Source: JAGLTN01 sp023135255 (GTDB taxonomy: Bacteria; Planctomycetota; Phycisphaerae; Sedimentisphaerales; Anaerobacaceae). Taken from it: a stretch of 41,205 nt of DNA. The translations under genes were made by a program, and so were the position numbers. Shown one piece after another: positions 16,801 to 24,838 of this stretch; positions within the stretch are counted from its first letter, which is position 1; every line of letters begins with the position of its first letter. Below the pieces are notes generated by a model. It was not told where the DNA came from. It made no database searches and worked only from the letters and a program-made list of their open reading frames with translations. The stretch lies in NCBI GenBank assembly GCA_030639495.1, contig DAOWCP010000008.1, forward strand, positions 1 through 41,205. The letters run 5' to 3'.

Positions 16801-17333
16801 GCCGCAGCAAATACATTATCAGTATCATCACCCATAAATTCATTACTCATCAGCTGCAATTTTTCAATTGCCTGCTCACTGCCAAGCTCAGCCAAATAAT
16901 TCGCACAGGCAGCTTTAATTTCCATCAAATCACTATCTAACGCTCCAATTAGTCCCTGCACATCCCCGCAATTAAACATTGCTTCAATCTTTTTCAATTC
17001 CTCTGCCATCTTTGCCGCCAACTGTACCTGCTGCGAAACTTCACACTGCTGCACATTTTTCTCACAGATGGCAACCTGGTCATGTTTCTGCGGTGGTCTC
17101 ATCTCAAAACGTGCAAAAGAGAAATATCCCGCAACCAAAATCCCAATAATTATCGCAGCAACGGAAAATCTTTTAATAAAATTCATCCGTTTATGCGTTT
17201 GAAGCTGTCGATCTTTTTTAGCTGCCAAATCAAAAGCCTTTAACGCTTTCGCCATGATCCCATCATCTACCGAATCGCTAATAGTAATCTCTGACCGGGA
17301 GAACAAGTTTTTAATTATATTTTCCAACCTCAT
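13863..17333 (-). CDS. Giant single-pass membrane protein paired with an ECF sigma factor
   Basis: This 1156-residue protein is probably a sensor or anti-sigma-like partner of the sigma factor just upstream, whose stop overlaps this start (ATGA, 17330-17333). Residues 1-55 are cytoplasmic and residues 56-73 form one transmembrane helix (AAIIIGILVAGYFSF). An outer helical segment (about 100-190) is HEAT-like. About residues 300-860 contain six or more carboxypeptidase-regulatory-like beta-sandwich repeats, seen as FGFAVDQNGNPISNA, GIVVDENGNAIDDA and SGVVYLPDGSV. The last roughly 130 residues resemble the TlpA/AhpC thioredoxin fold (APDFEITDSGGG, ILIYYWDP), but the CxxC site is replaced by DPLIDITTDC. 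No classic zinc anti-sigma motif was seen. The role is inferred from gene order. Confidence 0.75.
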   Translation of the reverse strand: MRLENIIKNLFSRSEITISDSVDDGIMAKALKAFDLAAKKDRQLQTHKRMNFIKRFSVAAIIIGILVAGYFSFARFEMRPPQKHDQVAICEKNVQQCEVSQQVQLAAKMAEELKKIEAMFNCGDVQGLIGALDSDLMEIKAACANYLAELGSEQAIEKLQLMSNEFMGDDTDNVFAAAVRKIRKLNDQKDLKVDDSNLVGINNDKSDVAALRLFITAEEDGSGIGQAIVKVRMREAKSKERIKKEYITDANGLCLIELCEGDIEDFDIKVEADKRVWMRMRWGKYSKVRNIPKEYTISMTKGTTIGATVVNEQNEPVADAKVQLVVPSLLDKEPVVNVIKKEAITDEQGKWEIDIMPNDDMISKTGYNGFAIDVIHKDYADAGYGYGLADREIGPLRDKSEVMVLKKGFKIFGFAVDQNGNPISNAAIQQTIHGVNEDRTRTDINGRFEFDKVDMGNVILTAIAGGFGPVSYKAVITEDNQEFNFVLGPGGELLGIVVDENGNAIDDATVHLSNWRGNSSINQGVKTDADGSFLFPNLPINEQVTISAYRDGYQSIKREVMVGQEEYRFEMHPEIKVFGKVQNAETKEPVKKFTIIHGTRSREDERIIWQTTNQREEESADGRFKDDSFWAGYSFIVKVQSQGYRPEVSREILTTEGNVELEFLMEKGEDISGVVYLPDGSVAKATEVYLISKGEYLHFFNGENSDKVWNSGCLSDDEGKFRFGAEPDRYLIIAVHEKGFGEIESEDLVKTGRVDLRKWGRIEGVVYDGLAAAVGCEVSISTKKGIDGAFKSYYRIKTDAKGRFVVDKAIAAKTVIPKLLSSEKDQWTPTGGQELEREVYPGETLVVEIGGTGRTVVGTIVVPGWLGLNDFDAFSCWIVSKITDDKLAEISEGLDFPEPNDLEQISSEELLQWYRYSKATNEFGRQLLAKKKIICGNDYVNRFALREADGQFKIEDVPAGDYKLLMKFYARGNNNHADWNKLLFESKYEFTMPEVHSNNIGETFDLGEVSFVPTMNLKAELAAPDFEITDSGGGKISLDSLKDKTILIYYWDPLIDITTDCKNRIDGFKSTYKKFADSDRFEILCVYYNRGRNIVDEMIKKYHSENHIQWMIGIGNSQFYNDYGINDVLIGLDGKVIAINPDNAELETIIAELISQ

Positions 17334-17872
17334 TTTTCCACCTCGTGGCTAAATACTGATTGTAATTTTTTCATGCCGTAACGATACCGACCTCTTACGG
17401 TATTTGCAGAAATGCCTAACTCCACTGCGATCGCTTTAAATCTCAGGTTACTATAAATTCGCAAAGCGATAACCTCTCGTTGTTCATAAGGCAAAGATGC
17501 CAATGCCGAACTCAACTGCTCAAGCTGTTCATTTAAAATGATCTTATCGCAAGGGCCATCGCAATCTGATGTGATTGCGCAACTTTCACTCAACGCCGTC
17601 GTTTTTCTGCTGCTTTGTCTGATCCGATTACGAATCTGGTTTGCAACGCACGTTGATAAATATGCTTTCAAGCTGCCGGTTAGTTTAAAATCATAAAGTT
17701 TCTCTGCAAAACTAATAAAAACCTCGCAAACTACATCCTCTGCCTCATCAACATTATGACAAAGAGCGATTGCCAAAATAAACAAGTGGTTACGATACTT
17801 TTTATAAATACTACCCAAAGCATCCCTACATCCCTGTTTGGCTCTTGCAACCAGTAATTTATCTTCCGTCAT
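17330..17872 (-). CDS. ECF-type RNA polymerase sigma factor
   Basis: This is an extracytoplasmic-function sigma-70 factor of 180 residues. Region 2 spans about residues 10-80, with ALGSIYKKYRNHLF, DEAEDVVCEVFISF and KAYLSTCVANQIRNRIR. Region 4 spans about 115-172, with LPYEQREVIALRIYSN and the helix-turn-helix ELGISANTVRGRYRYGMKKL. A cysteine-containing linker (SCAITSDCDGPCD) separates the two regions. The stop overlaps the start of the giant membrane protein, the usual layout for a sigma factor with its membrane regulator, so translational coupling is likely. A vegetative-type promoter is visible upstream. Target genes cannot be named. Confidence 0.93.
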   Translation of the reverse strand: MTEDKLLVARAKQGCRDALGSIYKKYRNHLFILAIALCHNVDEAEDVVCEVFISFAEKLYDFKLTGSLKAYLSTCVANQIRNRIRQSSRKTTALSESCAITSDCDGPCDKIILNEQLEQLSSALASLPYEQREVIALRIYSNLRFKAIAVELGISANTVRGRYRYGMKKLQSVFSHEVEK

Positions 17873-17900
17873 CCAGCAAACCTCTTAATAGTAAATATTC

Positions 17901-17928
17901 ACTATATATAAAACACCGTAACTGGCAA
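17901..17928 (-). promoter_or_regulatory. Possible promoter of the sigma factor operon
   Basis: On the minus strand TTGCCA (17923-17928) and TATAGT (17901-17906) are 16 bp apart and about 30 bp before the sigma factor ATG. An autoregulated ECF promoter could also exist in the AT-rich 17930-18060 region, but no repeated motif was seen to support one. Confidence 0.4.
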
Positions 17929-18064
17929 TATTGGCATAAAAAATCTTATCTTTTTTATAAATTTACCATCGTTGTGCCCAAAATCAGCGTTTTTAGGAGA
18001 AAAAACGATTGAAATTAGAAAGGCGAGTTTTTTTTTGTATATAGGACCAAGAGCAAAAAGCAAT

Positions 18065-18096
18065 AAGGGCGAACATCTGTGTTCGCCCTTTTGTCT
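18065..18096. terminator. Hairpin terminator between the metallophosphoesterase and sigma operons
   Basis: A perfect 10-bp stem, AAGGGCGAAC (18065-18074) / GTTCGCCCTT (18081-18090), has a 6-nt loop. On the minus strand it lies just past the metallophosphoesterase stop (18111) and is followed by ATTGCTTTTTGC, so it probably ends that transcript. On the plus strand it is followed by TTGTCTTTG. Confidence 0.65.
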
Positions 18097-18110
18097 TTGT
18101 CTGGTGTTTA

Positions 18111-19115
18111 CTATTTTGCCGCAGCGGCTTCGAGTTTCTTTCTCGCCATTACGTTCCAGCCTTCTTTGTTTCTATTGGCGAAGATCAGCTCATCGTCGGT
18201 AATATTCACCGCTGACCACTCGCCGCTTAAGCCTGCACCGACGTTATAAATATCTATCCCTCTCCATTGGTACACCTTTGATCCGTGTATATGCCCATGG
18301 AAAATCGCAACAACGTTATAGTCCTTGATTATTTCGTAATAGACATCTTTATCACCTGCTCCCCAGGCATTTCCGCTGTGCTCATCCAAACCAAAATGGT
18401 GATAGATAACTACAGGCCGACCACTTTTGCCGACCTTAGCAACCAGGTCCTCCTTCAAAAAGTCGATCGACCCCTCAGCCTCACAAGGCCTACCGCCTTT
18501 AGGCCCAGGATAAAGATTCAAATTGATAAAGTGCACATCATCCCAGTCCCAGCTATAGTGGAACCCGTTTTTGGAAAGATTGGTTATCCCTTTTCTGCTC
18601 TTGTTTCTGATCTTTAGCCGATCCAGAGGATAATGATCCTTACCGCTAAGCTCAGAATCATGATTGCCAAACCCTTCATAAACAGGGTATTTGAGCCTGC
18701 GCTCACCGGTTAACCCATAGTCACTTATAAAACCATCCTCGCCTTGAACCCCGATCCACTCGTTTTGCAACCCATCTTCAGTAAGGTCGCCCGCAACCAG
18801 CACCCCGCGAGGCGTATTGATTTTTTTCCCTCCAAGCGATTTTGGATACAAGAGAGTAGCAGGCGCAGAGTTCATTTCGTCTATGGCTCTCTTATTGTTA
18901 GCTTCCTTGTTCTTTGCCTGGTTTCGCCCATAGTGAGTGTCCGCAAGAACGAAAAACGTCAAATCCATCCGGCCTTTCTTCGTGAGATCACTGGCCAAAA
19001 GGCATTCAGGCAAAAAAGCACCCGCAGTCAACCCAGCAGCTAAACCAGCTCCTCTGCGTAAAAAATCCCTTCGGGATATCCCTGTAATTTCAGATTGAGG
19101 CCTGCGTTCGTTCAT
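18111..19115 (-). CDS. Tat-exported calcineurin-like metallophosphoesterase, paralogue A
   Basis: This is a predicted periplasmic two-metal phosphoesterase. The twin-arginine motif SRRDFLRR (residues 14-21) precedes a hydrophobic stretch ending AFLPEC. Metal-ligand motifs occur in family order: ADTHYGRN (Asp59, His61), AGDLTEDG, GNHDSE, IYHHFG and FHGHIHG. WDWDDVHFINLNLYPG is a further conserved block. Length is 334 residues. The protein is clearly homologous along its whole length to the neighbour encoded at 19198-20205, which lies 82 bp upstream, so the pair arose by tandem duplication. The substrate is unknown; phosphodiesters or phosphomonoesters are both possible. Cysteine 38 follows Glu, so the lipobox is poor here. 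Confidence 0.85.
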   Translation of the reverse strand: MNERRPQSEITGISRRDFLRRGAGLAAGLTAGAFLPECLLASDLTKKGRMDLTFFVLADTHYGRNQAKNKEANNKRAIDEMNSAPATLLYPKSLGGKKINTPRGVLVAGDLTEDGLQNEWIGVQGEDGFISDYGLTGERRLKYPVYEGFGNHDSELSGKDHYPLDRLKIRNKSRKGITNLSKNGFHYSWDWDDVHFINLNLYPGPKGGRPCEAEGSIDFLKEDLVAKVGKSGRPVVIYHHFGLDEHSGNAWGAGDKDVYYEIIKDYNVVAIFHGHIHGSKVYQWRGIDIYNVGAGLSGEWSAVNITDDELIFANRNKEGWNVMARKKLEAAAAK

Positions 19116-19197
19116 AAACTATACTTTCTTATACTTAACTACAATATCATTTTCTTAACTTCACCCATACCTGCCCAGCTAAAAGCACGCTTTTTCG

Positions 19198-20205
19198 CTA
19201 CTTCGCTGCAACCGGTTCAAGAATCTTTCTTGCTGTTACGTTCCAGCCGTCTTTGTTTCTGCTGGCAAAGATCAGCTCATCGTCAGTAATATTCACCGCA
19301 GACCACTCGCCCTCCACACCCGCACCGACATCATAGATATCTATGCCCCGCCATTGATAGACCTTTGGGTCATGCGTATGTCCATGGAAAATACCAATAA
19401 CATTATAATCCTTGATAGTCTCGTAATAGATATCCCTGTCCTCGGCTTCCCACCATTTCTGGCTTCGCTCATCCAGACCAAAATGATGATAGATCACGAT
19501 AGGCCTATTGCTTTTGCCAACCTTAGCGACCAGGTCTTCTTTCAAAAAGTCGACAGACCCTTCAGCCTCTGCCCATCTGTTGCCCTTAGGTCCGGGATAC
19601 ATATTCAAATTGATAAAGTGCACATTGTCCCAGTCCCAGCTGTAATGAAAACCGTTTTTTGAAAGATTGGTTATCCCAGGCCTGCTTTGATTCCTGACTT
19701 TAATCTGGTCTTTGGCGTAATGATCTTCGCCGCTAAGCTCGTAGTCGTGGTTGCCGAACCCTTCGTAAACAGGGTATTTGAATCTACAATTGCCGCTTAT
19801 TCCGTAGTCGCTTGCAAACCCGTCTTTACCGTCAACGCCGGAGAATTCCTTCTGCAAACCATAGTCGGTAAGGTCGCCGGCAACTAACACTGCGCGTGGT
19901 GTATTAATTTTTTTTCCTCCGAGCGATTTTGGGTACGAAAAAATTGAAGGCGCAGAGTTCATTTCGTCGATGACGCTTTTATTGGTGGCTTCATTATCCT
20001 TGAGTTGATTACGCCCGTAATGGGTATCCCCGGTAATGAAAAAAGTTACATCGGTGTGCTTTTCCCTCGTGAGATTACAGACCTGACAGCCTGGTAAGAA
20101 AGCAACTCCGGCTACTGCGGCGGTTAAGCCTGCCCCTCGGCGTAAAAAGGCTCTTCGGGATATCCCGTTAATTTCAGGTTGAAGTTTGAGACTGCGATTA
20201 TTCAT
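19198..20205 (-). CDS. Tat-exported calcineurin-like metallophosphoesterase, paralogue B (probable lipoprotein)
   Basis: This is the tandem paralogue of the gene at 18111-19115, 335 residues long and collinear with it. The Tat motif is SRRAFLRR (residues 16-23). Unlike its neighbour it has a good lipobox, AFLPGC (Cys40), so it may be a Tat-exported lipoprotein. Metal-site motifs are GDTHYGRN (Asp60, His62), AGDLTDYG, GNHDYE, IYHHFG and FHGHTHD. The spacing of all motifs equals that of paralogue A. It is first in the transcription order and may be co-transcribed with A. The substrate is unknown; differences between copies cluster near the N-terminus and around the YHHFG loop. Confidence 0.85.
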   Translation of the reverse strand: MNNRSLKLQPEINGISRRAFLRRGAGLTAAVAGVAFLPGCQVCNLTREKHTDVTFFITGDTHYGRNQLKDNEATNKSVIDEMNSAPSIFSYPKSLGGKKINTPRAVLVAGDLTDYGLQKEFSGVDGKDGFASDYGISGNCRFKYPVYEGFGNHDYELSGEDHYAKDQIKVRNQSRPGITNLSKNGFHYSWDWDNVHFINLNMYPGPKGNRWAEAEGSVDFLKEDLVAKVGKSNRPIVIYHHFGLDERSQKWWEAEDRDIYYETIKDYNVIGIFHGHTHDPKVYQWRGIDIYDVGAGVEGEWSAVNITDDELIFASRNKDGWNVTARKILEPVAAK

Positions 20206-20397
20206 GAATTCTCTTTCTTTTACTTAAAAATAATATAATGAACACGGAATAAAAACTCAGCGTAGATGTGATTATAGTAAATAAAAGAGAATTTTGCGAG
20301 AAAATTTGTGCCTTTGAAATTTGTATCTTACATTTTAGGAAAGTATGGGGCTGGATACCCCCAAAAGTGGGTTTTATAAATTTAAAGGAGAGCAGAA

Positions 20398-20730
20398 ATG
20401 AAGATCAGGAAAAGTCTTATAATTATGGTTTTGTCAGTGTTGTTAACGACGCTGGCTGCCGACGCGTTTTCTGATGATGCCGTTGTGGTATATGATAAAG
20501 ATAGCGTAAGCTATTATATTCTGCAGAACGGCGACAGTTATGCTATTGTAAAACGCTGCAGCAGTGCTGAATTGGAGGAAGGTGACAAGCTTATTTGTGA
20601 CCTGCAATCTAAAGGCACAAAAGAGGCCTATAACTCAACTAAAAAGCAGAAAATGATTTTGAAGGTTGAGTTCTTCGGTCTTACAAGGAGAGAAGCAGTA
20701 GAAAAATATTACGAGCTTTGCGGTTTGTAA
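20398..20730 (+). CDS. Small secreted protein of unknown function
   Basis: I do not recognise this 110-residue protein. It has a clear signal peptide (KIRKSLIIMVLSVLLTTLA, cleavage near ADAFSDD) and would be exported. The mature part of about 85 residues is mixed charge with two cysteines (KRCSS and LICDL) plus one near the end (YELCGL), so a disulfide is possible. The coding case rests on a strong AAAGGAGAG ribosome-binding site 6-8 nt before the ATG, the signal peptide and an intrinsic terminator 55 bp after the stop. It is a single-gene transcript facing away from the phosphoesterases. Confidence 0.75.
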   Translation: MKIRKSLIIMVLSVLLTTLAADAFSDDAVVVYDKDSVSYYILQNGDSYAIVKRCSSAELEEGDKLICDLQSKGTKEAYNSTKKQKMILKVEFFGLTRREAVEKYYELCGL

Positions 20731-20784
20731 AAAAATACTGCTATTAAATGCATTAACGGAATAATAAAACATTACATAACTTAG

Positions 20785-20810
20785 CTACGGGAAGTCCCGT
20801 AGTTTTTTTT
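20785..20810 (+). terminator. Rho-independent terminator of the small secreted protein gene
   Basis: CTACGGG/CCCGTAG forms a 7-bp stem with a 4-nt loop (AAGT) at 20785-20802 and is followed by eight T residues. This is a textbook intrinsic terminator for the plus strand. Confidence 0.9.
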
Positions 20811-20876
20811 ATTCCTATAATCACAAATCCAGGTTCCAAGACCAACGTCAGCTTATAGGACGTTACTGTTTCTTGA

Positions 20877-23162
20877 TTAAAAAATTTCATCCAAAGCCTT
20901 ATAAAAATCTTCCATCACAACATTGTAAAAGCGATTATAATAATGAGGATAATAGAATTTAAATTTTTCATCAGCATCGAGTAACTGATAAACCTTACCA
21001 ACATATTCGCAGCATTTTTTAATATCAGCAATGTCAGCATCGCGATCCAGCTTTGGCGCGATAATAGCGACAGGCCTTGGTGCAATAGATGCAATTATCT
21101 CATCAAAATCTACGGGTACTTGCTTTTCATGTCCGATAAAAAATCCCAATCGAGGAATTAAGCCATGAAGGTGGGAATAAGCCTTGACGCCTTCAATGTC
21201 TTTATTTTCTCCTGATGTTCTGAGCGGGGTAAAGCCGCACACCGAAATTACCCCCGCGATTCTCTCATCGGTCGCTGCTGAATACAAAGCTACTGTTGCC
21301 CCCAGACTGTAACCTGCTATAAAGATTTTTTTGCTGTCGATAGACTCTATCTTAGAAAGCTCATCAATAGCGAACTTAACGTCCGATATCGTCCGTCCCA
21401 TTTCAGACCACCTAGGCCAGCGGTTGTAAAAATCCCTGCCTTCGATCATTCTGGTCCCATAACCTATCTGGTCGAATATATAAACCGCAAAACCTTTTCG
21501 GACTAACTTGTCGATCATATCTGATTTGCCCCTGACACAGCCAGTGGTATGAGCATACTCATGCAGATAAATTATAACAGGGCAGTTCTTCTTGCCTTTT
21601 GGTATATAAAGCCTGCCGAAAAGAAGATCTTTTGTTATGTGAGCCGCTTTTATCTCAGGCCAATTAAGGTTAATGACACTTCTCAACGCATCAGCCTGAA
21701 TATCCGGACATATCAAATCAGGCTTGTTGCCAAGAATAAAACTGATATTTTCTTTTATCTTCTTTCTTTTTTCCTGCCACTGGTCAGCGGTAATTATTTG
21801 TCTGCCTTGGCTGTCTTTCAAAAGATCATCAGCTGTTTTAGCGGGAAATTTTGCAGGTTCAATGTTTTCTTTGCTCAGGCCTTTCCATTTTTCAAAAGAG
21901 TAGTCATAGTAAAGTTTATTTGCAGGCCTGATGTTGCCCCTGTTGAAAGCATAATCGAAAAAGTCCAGAAATCTTTCATAATCCCTCGCTGCTGGCTTAT
22001 GGTATCCGAACCTAAGATCAATTGCGATATTATTACCTGCCCCCAGAAAATCGTAAGCTTTCTTAGCTGATTTATATGCAAGCTCAACTCCCAGCGGATT
22101 GCCCTGCGATTCTGTGAATGAAGAAGCTAACATCAAATGCCTCGGCGCCACCAATGCCATCACAAGATTCTGGTCTACCGGCAGTTTATGCTCTCTACCA
22201 ACAAAAAATCTCAATCTGGGATGAAACCAGTTCGGAAAATTTCTCGTTATAGCTTCGATCGATTCATTGTTATATTTCTCGGATGTGTAGCGGTAAGGGT
22301 TTGATTCACCAGTGAGGCCGCTGACCGGAACAGCTGCGGTTATTCTTTCATCAAACGCTGCCGCCAGCAGAGAAGCTTTGCCGTTTCGCGATAGCCCGGT
22401 AATGCCGATCTGCTTTTTATTTGCCATCTCAAGCGTATAAATATGGTCAACCGCTCTGCTTGCCGCCCATGCCCATCTCATCAGACAGCTGAAATCATAT
22501 TGAGGATACCAGATGTCGAGGTATTTTTCAGCGTCATCTTCATAGCCATACTTCGGGTCGGTTGCGGTATATCTGCAAACCATATATCCTCTTGCTATCG
22601 CAGCATGTGCCCAGCAGTTAAGCTCTTTTTTCCATTGTGTTAAAAATACAGGGAAAGGCCCATTGCTGGCAGGGATAAGCAAATTCAAATGCAGCTTAGC
22701 TTTATGCTCAGGACCAAAACTTAAAAGTACAACCCTTTCTGTTACTTGCCCAATTATCTTTTCACTGATTATTTCAGCTTTGAGGTTTTCAGGAGCAGGG
22801 GGGAAAGTACCTGAAATCCAGAGCTTTACCTGTTGTTTTATCCACTGCCGTTTTTCCTGCCATTGCTGGGAGGTTTCAATCGGTATGTTCTTACCCCCTT
22901 CGTCAAGTATCAAAGGTTCGGGCAGAAATGGCAATGAAGGCATCGAATTAAAATCAGGAGGCAACTCACCAGTTCGCTTTTGCCAGCTTGTCCAGTTCTT
23001 ATCTATCGGCGAAATTCTCCGCTCAGATTGCCTGTCCTTGGGCAAAACATCTTTAAGCTGTTTCAAAAAGGCTTTTCGATTTTCAATATTATCCGCAGCT
23101 GCCAAGCAGACCAGCACCAGCAAACAAATACATACAGAAGTTTTGATTTTCCCTGAAACCAT
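20877..23162 (-). CDS. Secreted two-domain alpha/beta hydrolase (CE15-like first half)
   Basis: This 761-residue exported protein (signal ending CLAAADN) appears to be two serine hydrolases in tandem. The first half (about residues 70-420) has GITGLSRNGKASLLAAAFDERI, here split as the nucleophile motif GLSRNGK and AAFDERI, matching the GxSRxGK motif of CE15 glucuronoyl esterases, which cleave lignin-glucuronoxylan esters. The second half (about 450-761) has VIIYLHEYAH for the oxyanion region, GYSLGA as nucleophile motif and FDQIGYGTR, resembling the acetyl-xylan-esterase/dienelactone hydrolase group. Both halves share the pattern FFxGxExxxPVD before the C-terminal helices. It is the last gene of the thiDE-GH28 set (113 bp gap). 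Substrate is inferred. Confidence 0.75.
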   Translation of the reverse strand: MVSGKIKTSVCICLLVLVCLAAADNIENRKAFLKQLKDVLPKDRQSERRISPIDKNWTSWQKRTGELPPDFNSMPSLPFLPEPLILDEGGKNIPIETSQQWQEKRQWIKQQVKLWISGTFPPAPENLKAEIISEKIIGQVTERVVLLSFGPEHKAKLHLNLLIPASNGPFPVFLTQWKKELNCWAHAAIARGYMVCRYTATDPKYGYEDDAEKYLDIWYPQYDFSCLMRWAWAASRAVDHIYTLEMANKKQIGITGLSRNGKASLLAAAFDERITAAVPVSGLTGESNPYRYTSEKYNNESIEAITRNFPNWFHPRLRFFVGREHKLPVDQNLVMALVAPRHLMLASSFTESQGNPLGVELAYKSAKKAYDFLGAGNNIAIDLRFGYHKPAARDYERFLDFFDYAFNRGNIRPANKLYYDYSFEKWKGLSKENIEPAKFPAKTADDLLKDSQGRQIITADQWQEKRKKIKENISFILGNKPDLICPDIQADALRSVINLNWPEIKAAHITKDLLFGRLYIPKGKKNCPVIIYLHEYAHTTGCVRGKSDMIDKLVRKGFAVYIFDQIGYGTRMIEGRDFYNRWPRWSEMGRTISDVKFAIDELSKIESIDSKKIFIAGYSLGATVALYSAATDERIAGVISVCGFTPLRTSGENKDIEGVKAYSHLHGLIPRLGFFIGHEKQVPVDFDEIIASIAPRPVAIIAPKLDRDADIADIKKCCEYVGKVYQLLDADEKFKFYYPHYYNRFYNVVMEDFYKALDEIF

Positions 23163-23275
23163 GTCGAACTCCTTAATTCTAAAAAATCACAGTATTTTCA
23201 AATGGGAAATCCAACTACAGCTGACAGTAACATAAATGATAAGGTAATTATTTTTGAGGGCATTATTCTCAAATC

Positions 23276-24838
23276 TTAATCATCATCAACCAAAACGTCT
23301 TTGTTAACTTCGTTGCTTAGTTTGATTTTTTCTTTAACATTAATCGTGTTATTATCATCAACAACAATTTTCTCATTATTTTTGCCATTTATACCAACGA
23401 AAGTTCCACAGCCTTTTTGCGGATTGCAGTTATGAATATAGGCATTGCTTACATCTGTCAGTTCTATCGCAGGATACTTTTCGTTAAAATTTCTCCCTCT
23501 AAAGCCCATCACCTCAAGGCCGGTGACATTTTGACAGGCGATAGCACTTCTCCACGCCCCACCTGCGGTGGCGTCCCATTTTACATTAACATTATTCATT
23601 AGTAACCCATCCACATCATGGGCGTAAACAGCATGTGGGATCGGAGTCCACCCGCTCCAGCCGGGCCTCCATGAAGTTGCATCAGGTTTTTTAAGCCATT
23701 GTTTGCCGTAAAGGATCAGGCTAATATTATTAAGCGAAATGTTTTCAATTTTCTTGTTACCCATGCCACCTATATAAGAGGCATTCCTGCCATAGGCAGT
23801 GACATTATTAATTGAAATATCTTTTATAAACCCTTTGTGCCCTCCCAGGCGTGCCTTACCAAGCCACATAAAAATTGGATAATTAACCTTATCCATTACA
23901 ATATCAGAAAAGTTAAGCCTTTCTATCTTGGCACCTTCATCTATCTTTACACCGAACGAATTTTTTGTTGGCAATATCGAGACAATGTCAATTCCGGTAT
24001 CCGTATCAAAGATCGTCAGGTTCGAAAAAGTGCAATCCCGTATTGGGCTGTCACCTTCATACCCAACACGGATCGCACAGCAGGAGGTTCTTAAGTTGCA
24101 ATTTGTGACCGTGATCTTCTCGCACGCCTTTTTTTCACAAAGCCGATATGAATCACTTTTCAAAGCGATCGCATCGTCGCCGGTGTCTATATAACAATTG
24201 GAAATTCTCACATTGCTGCAACAGTCGATATCAATCCCATCAGTGTTCGGGCTATTGTGCGGGTTAATAATACTGATCCCTTCGATATTCACATTATCGC
24301 AACCCAAAAGCCAGATGTTATAACAGGCGGAATCCTTTATCGTAATATCCTTTATAGTGATATTGTTCGATTTTCTCATGTGAATAGTTTTAGGCCTGAC
24401 AGGCTTGAGATTCGTTGCCCAGTACGCATCCCCGTTGCCATTGATTGTTCCCTGTCCTTCGATGGTGACATTTTTAACTTCATTGCCGTAAAACAGAAAA
24501 TGAGGCTTAGCGTCACTGTAGCAGACCTTAATATCTTCATAGTCCTCAATTTTTCTGCTGCCCCAGATCGTTGCACCTGCTTCAAGCTTTAAGATGATAT
24601 TGTCTTTGAGGAAAATTGTTCCGCTAAGATAGTCGCCAGTAGGGAAATAGACGGTGCCACCCCCACTATCGTAACAACTGTCAATAGCTTTTTGAATTCC
24701 TTCGCTGCACTCGGTTTTGCCGTCTTTGAAAGCCCCAAAGTTCACTACGCTCACAACTTTAGCTCGACAAATTGAAACATTTGCCATTGCAATCAAACCT
24801 GATAGCAGCAATAATCCTGACCTTGATAAATTTCTCAT
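23276..24838 (-). CDS. Secreted GH28 (polygalacturonase-like) protein lacking the GHG motif
   Basis: This is a right-handed beta-helix glycoside hydrolase of the pectin-degrading family 28, about 520 residues with a signal peptide (SGLLLLSGLIAMANVSICRA). The N-terminal VVNFGAFKDGKTECSEGIQ and GGGTVYFPTGDY blocks are typical. Catalytic motifs NTDGIDID (near residue 197) and DTGDDAIALKS are intact. The usual GHG after them is absent, with TSCCAIRVGYEGD in that place, and no clear RIK was found. I use the ATG at 24836-24838, which overlaps the ThiD2-ThiE stop (ATGA) and sits 6 nt behind AAGGGG; an in-frame TTG two codons earlier is less likely. It may act on rhamnogalacturonan or another uronide rather than homogalacturonan. 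Confidence 0.85.
   Translation of the reverse strand: MRNLSRSGLLLLSGLIAMANVSICRAKVVSVVNFGAFKDGKTECSEGIQKAIDSCYDSGGGTVYFPTGDYLSGTIFLKDNIILKLEAGATIWGSRKIEDYEDIKVCYSDAKPHFLFYGNEVKNVTIEGQGTINGNGDAYWATNLKPVRPKTIHMRKSNNITIKDITIKDSACYNIWLLGCDNVNIEGISIINPHNSPNTDGIDIDCCSNVRISNCYIDTGDDAIALKSDSYRLCEKKACEKITVTNCNLRTSCCAIRVGYEGDSPIRDCTFSNLTIFDTDTGIDIVSILPTKNSFGVKIDEGAKIERLNFSDIVMDKVNYPIFMWLGKARLGGHKGFIKDISINNVTAYGRNASYIGGMGNKKIENISLNNISLILYGKQWLKKPDATSWRPGWSGWTPIPHAVYAHDVDGLLMNNVNVKWDATAGGAWRSAIACQNVTGLEVMGFRGRNFNEKYPAIELTDVSNAYIHNCNPQKGCGTFVGINGKNNEKIVVDDNNTINVKEKIKLSNEVNKDVLVDDD

Noticed and set aside
20268..20474. 68-codon plus-strand frame upstream of and overlapping the small secreted protein
   Set aside because: It has no ribosome-binding site and overlaps the better supported signal-peptide ORF in another frame.
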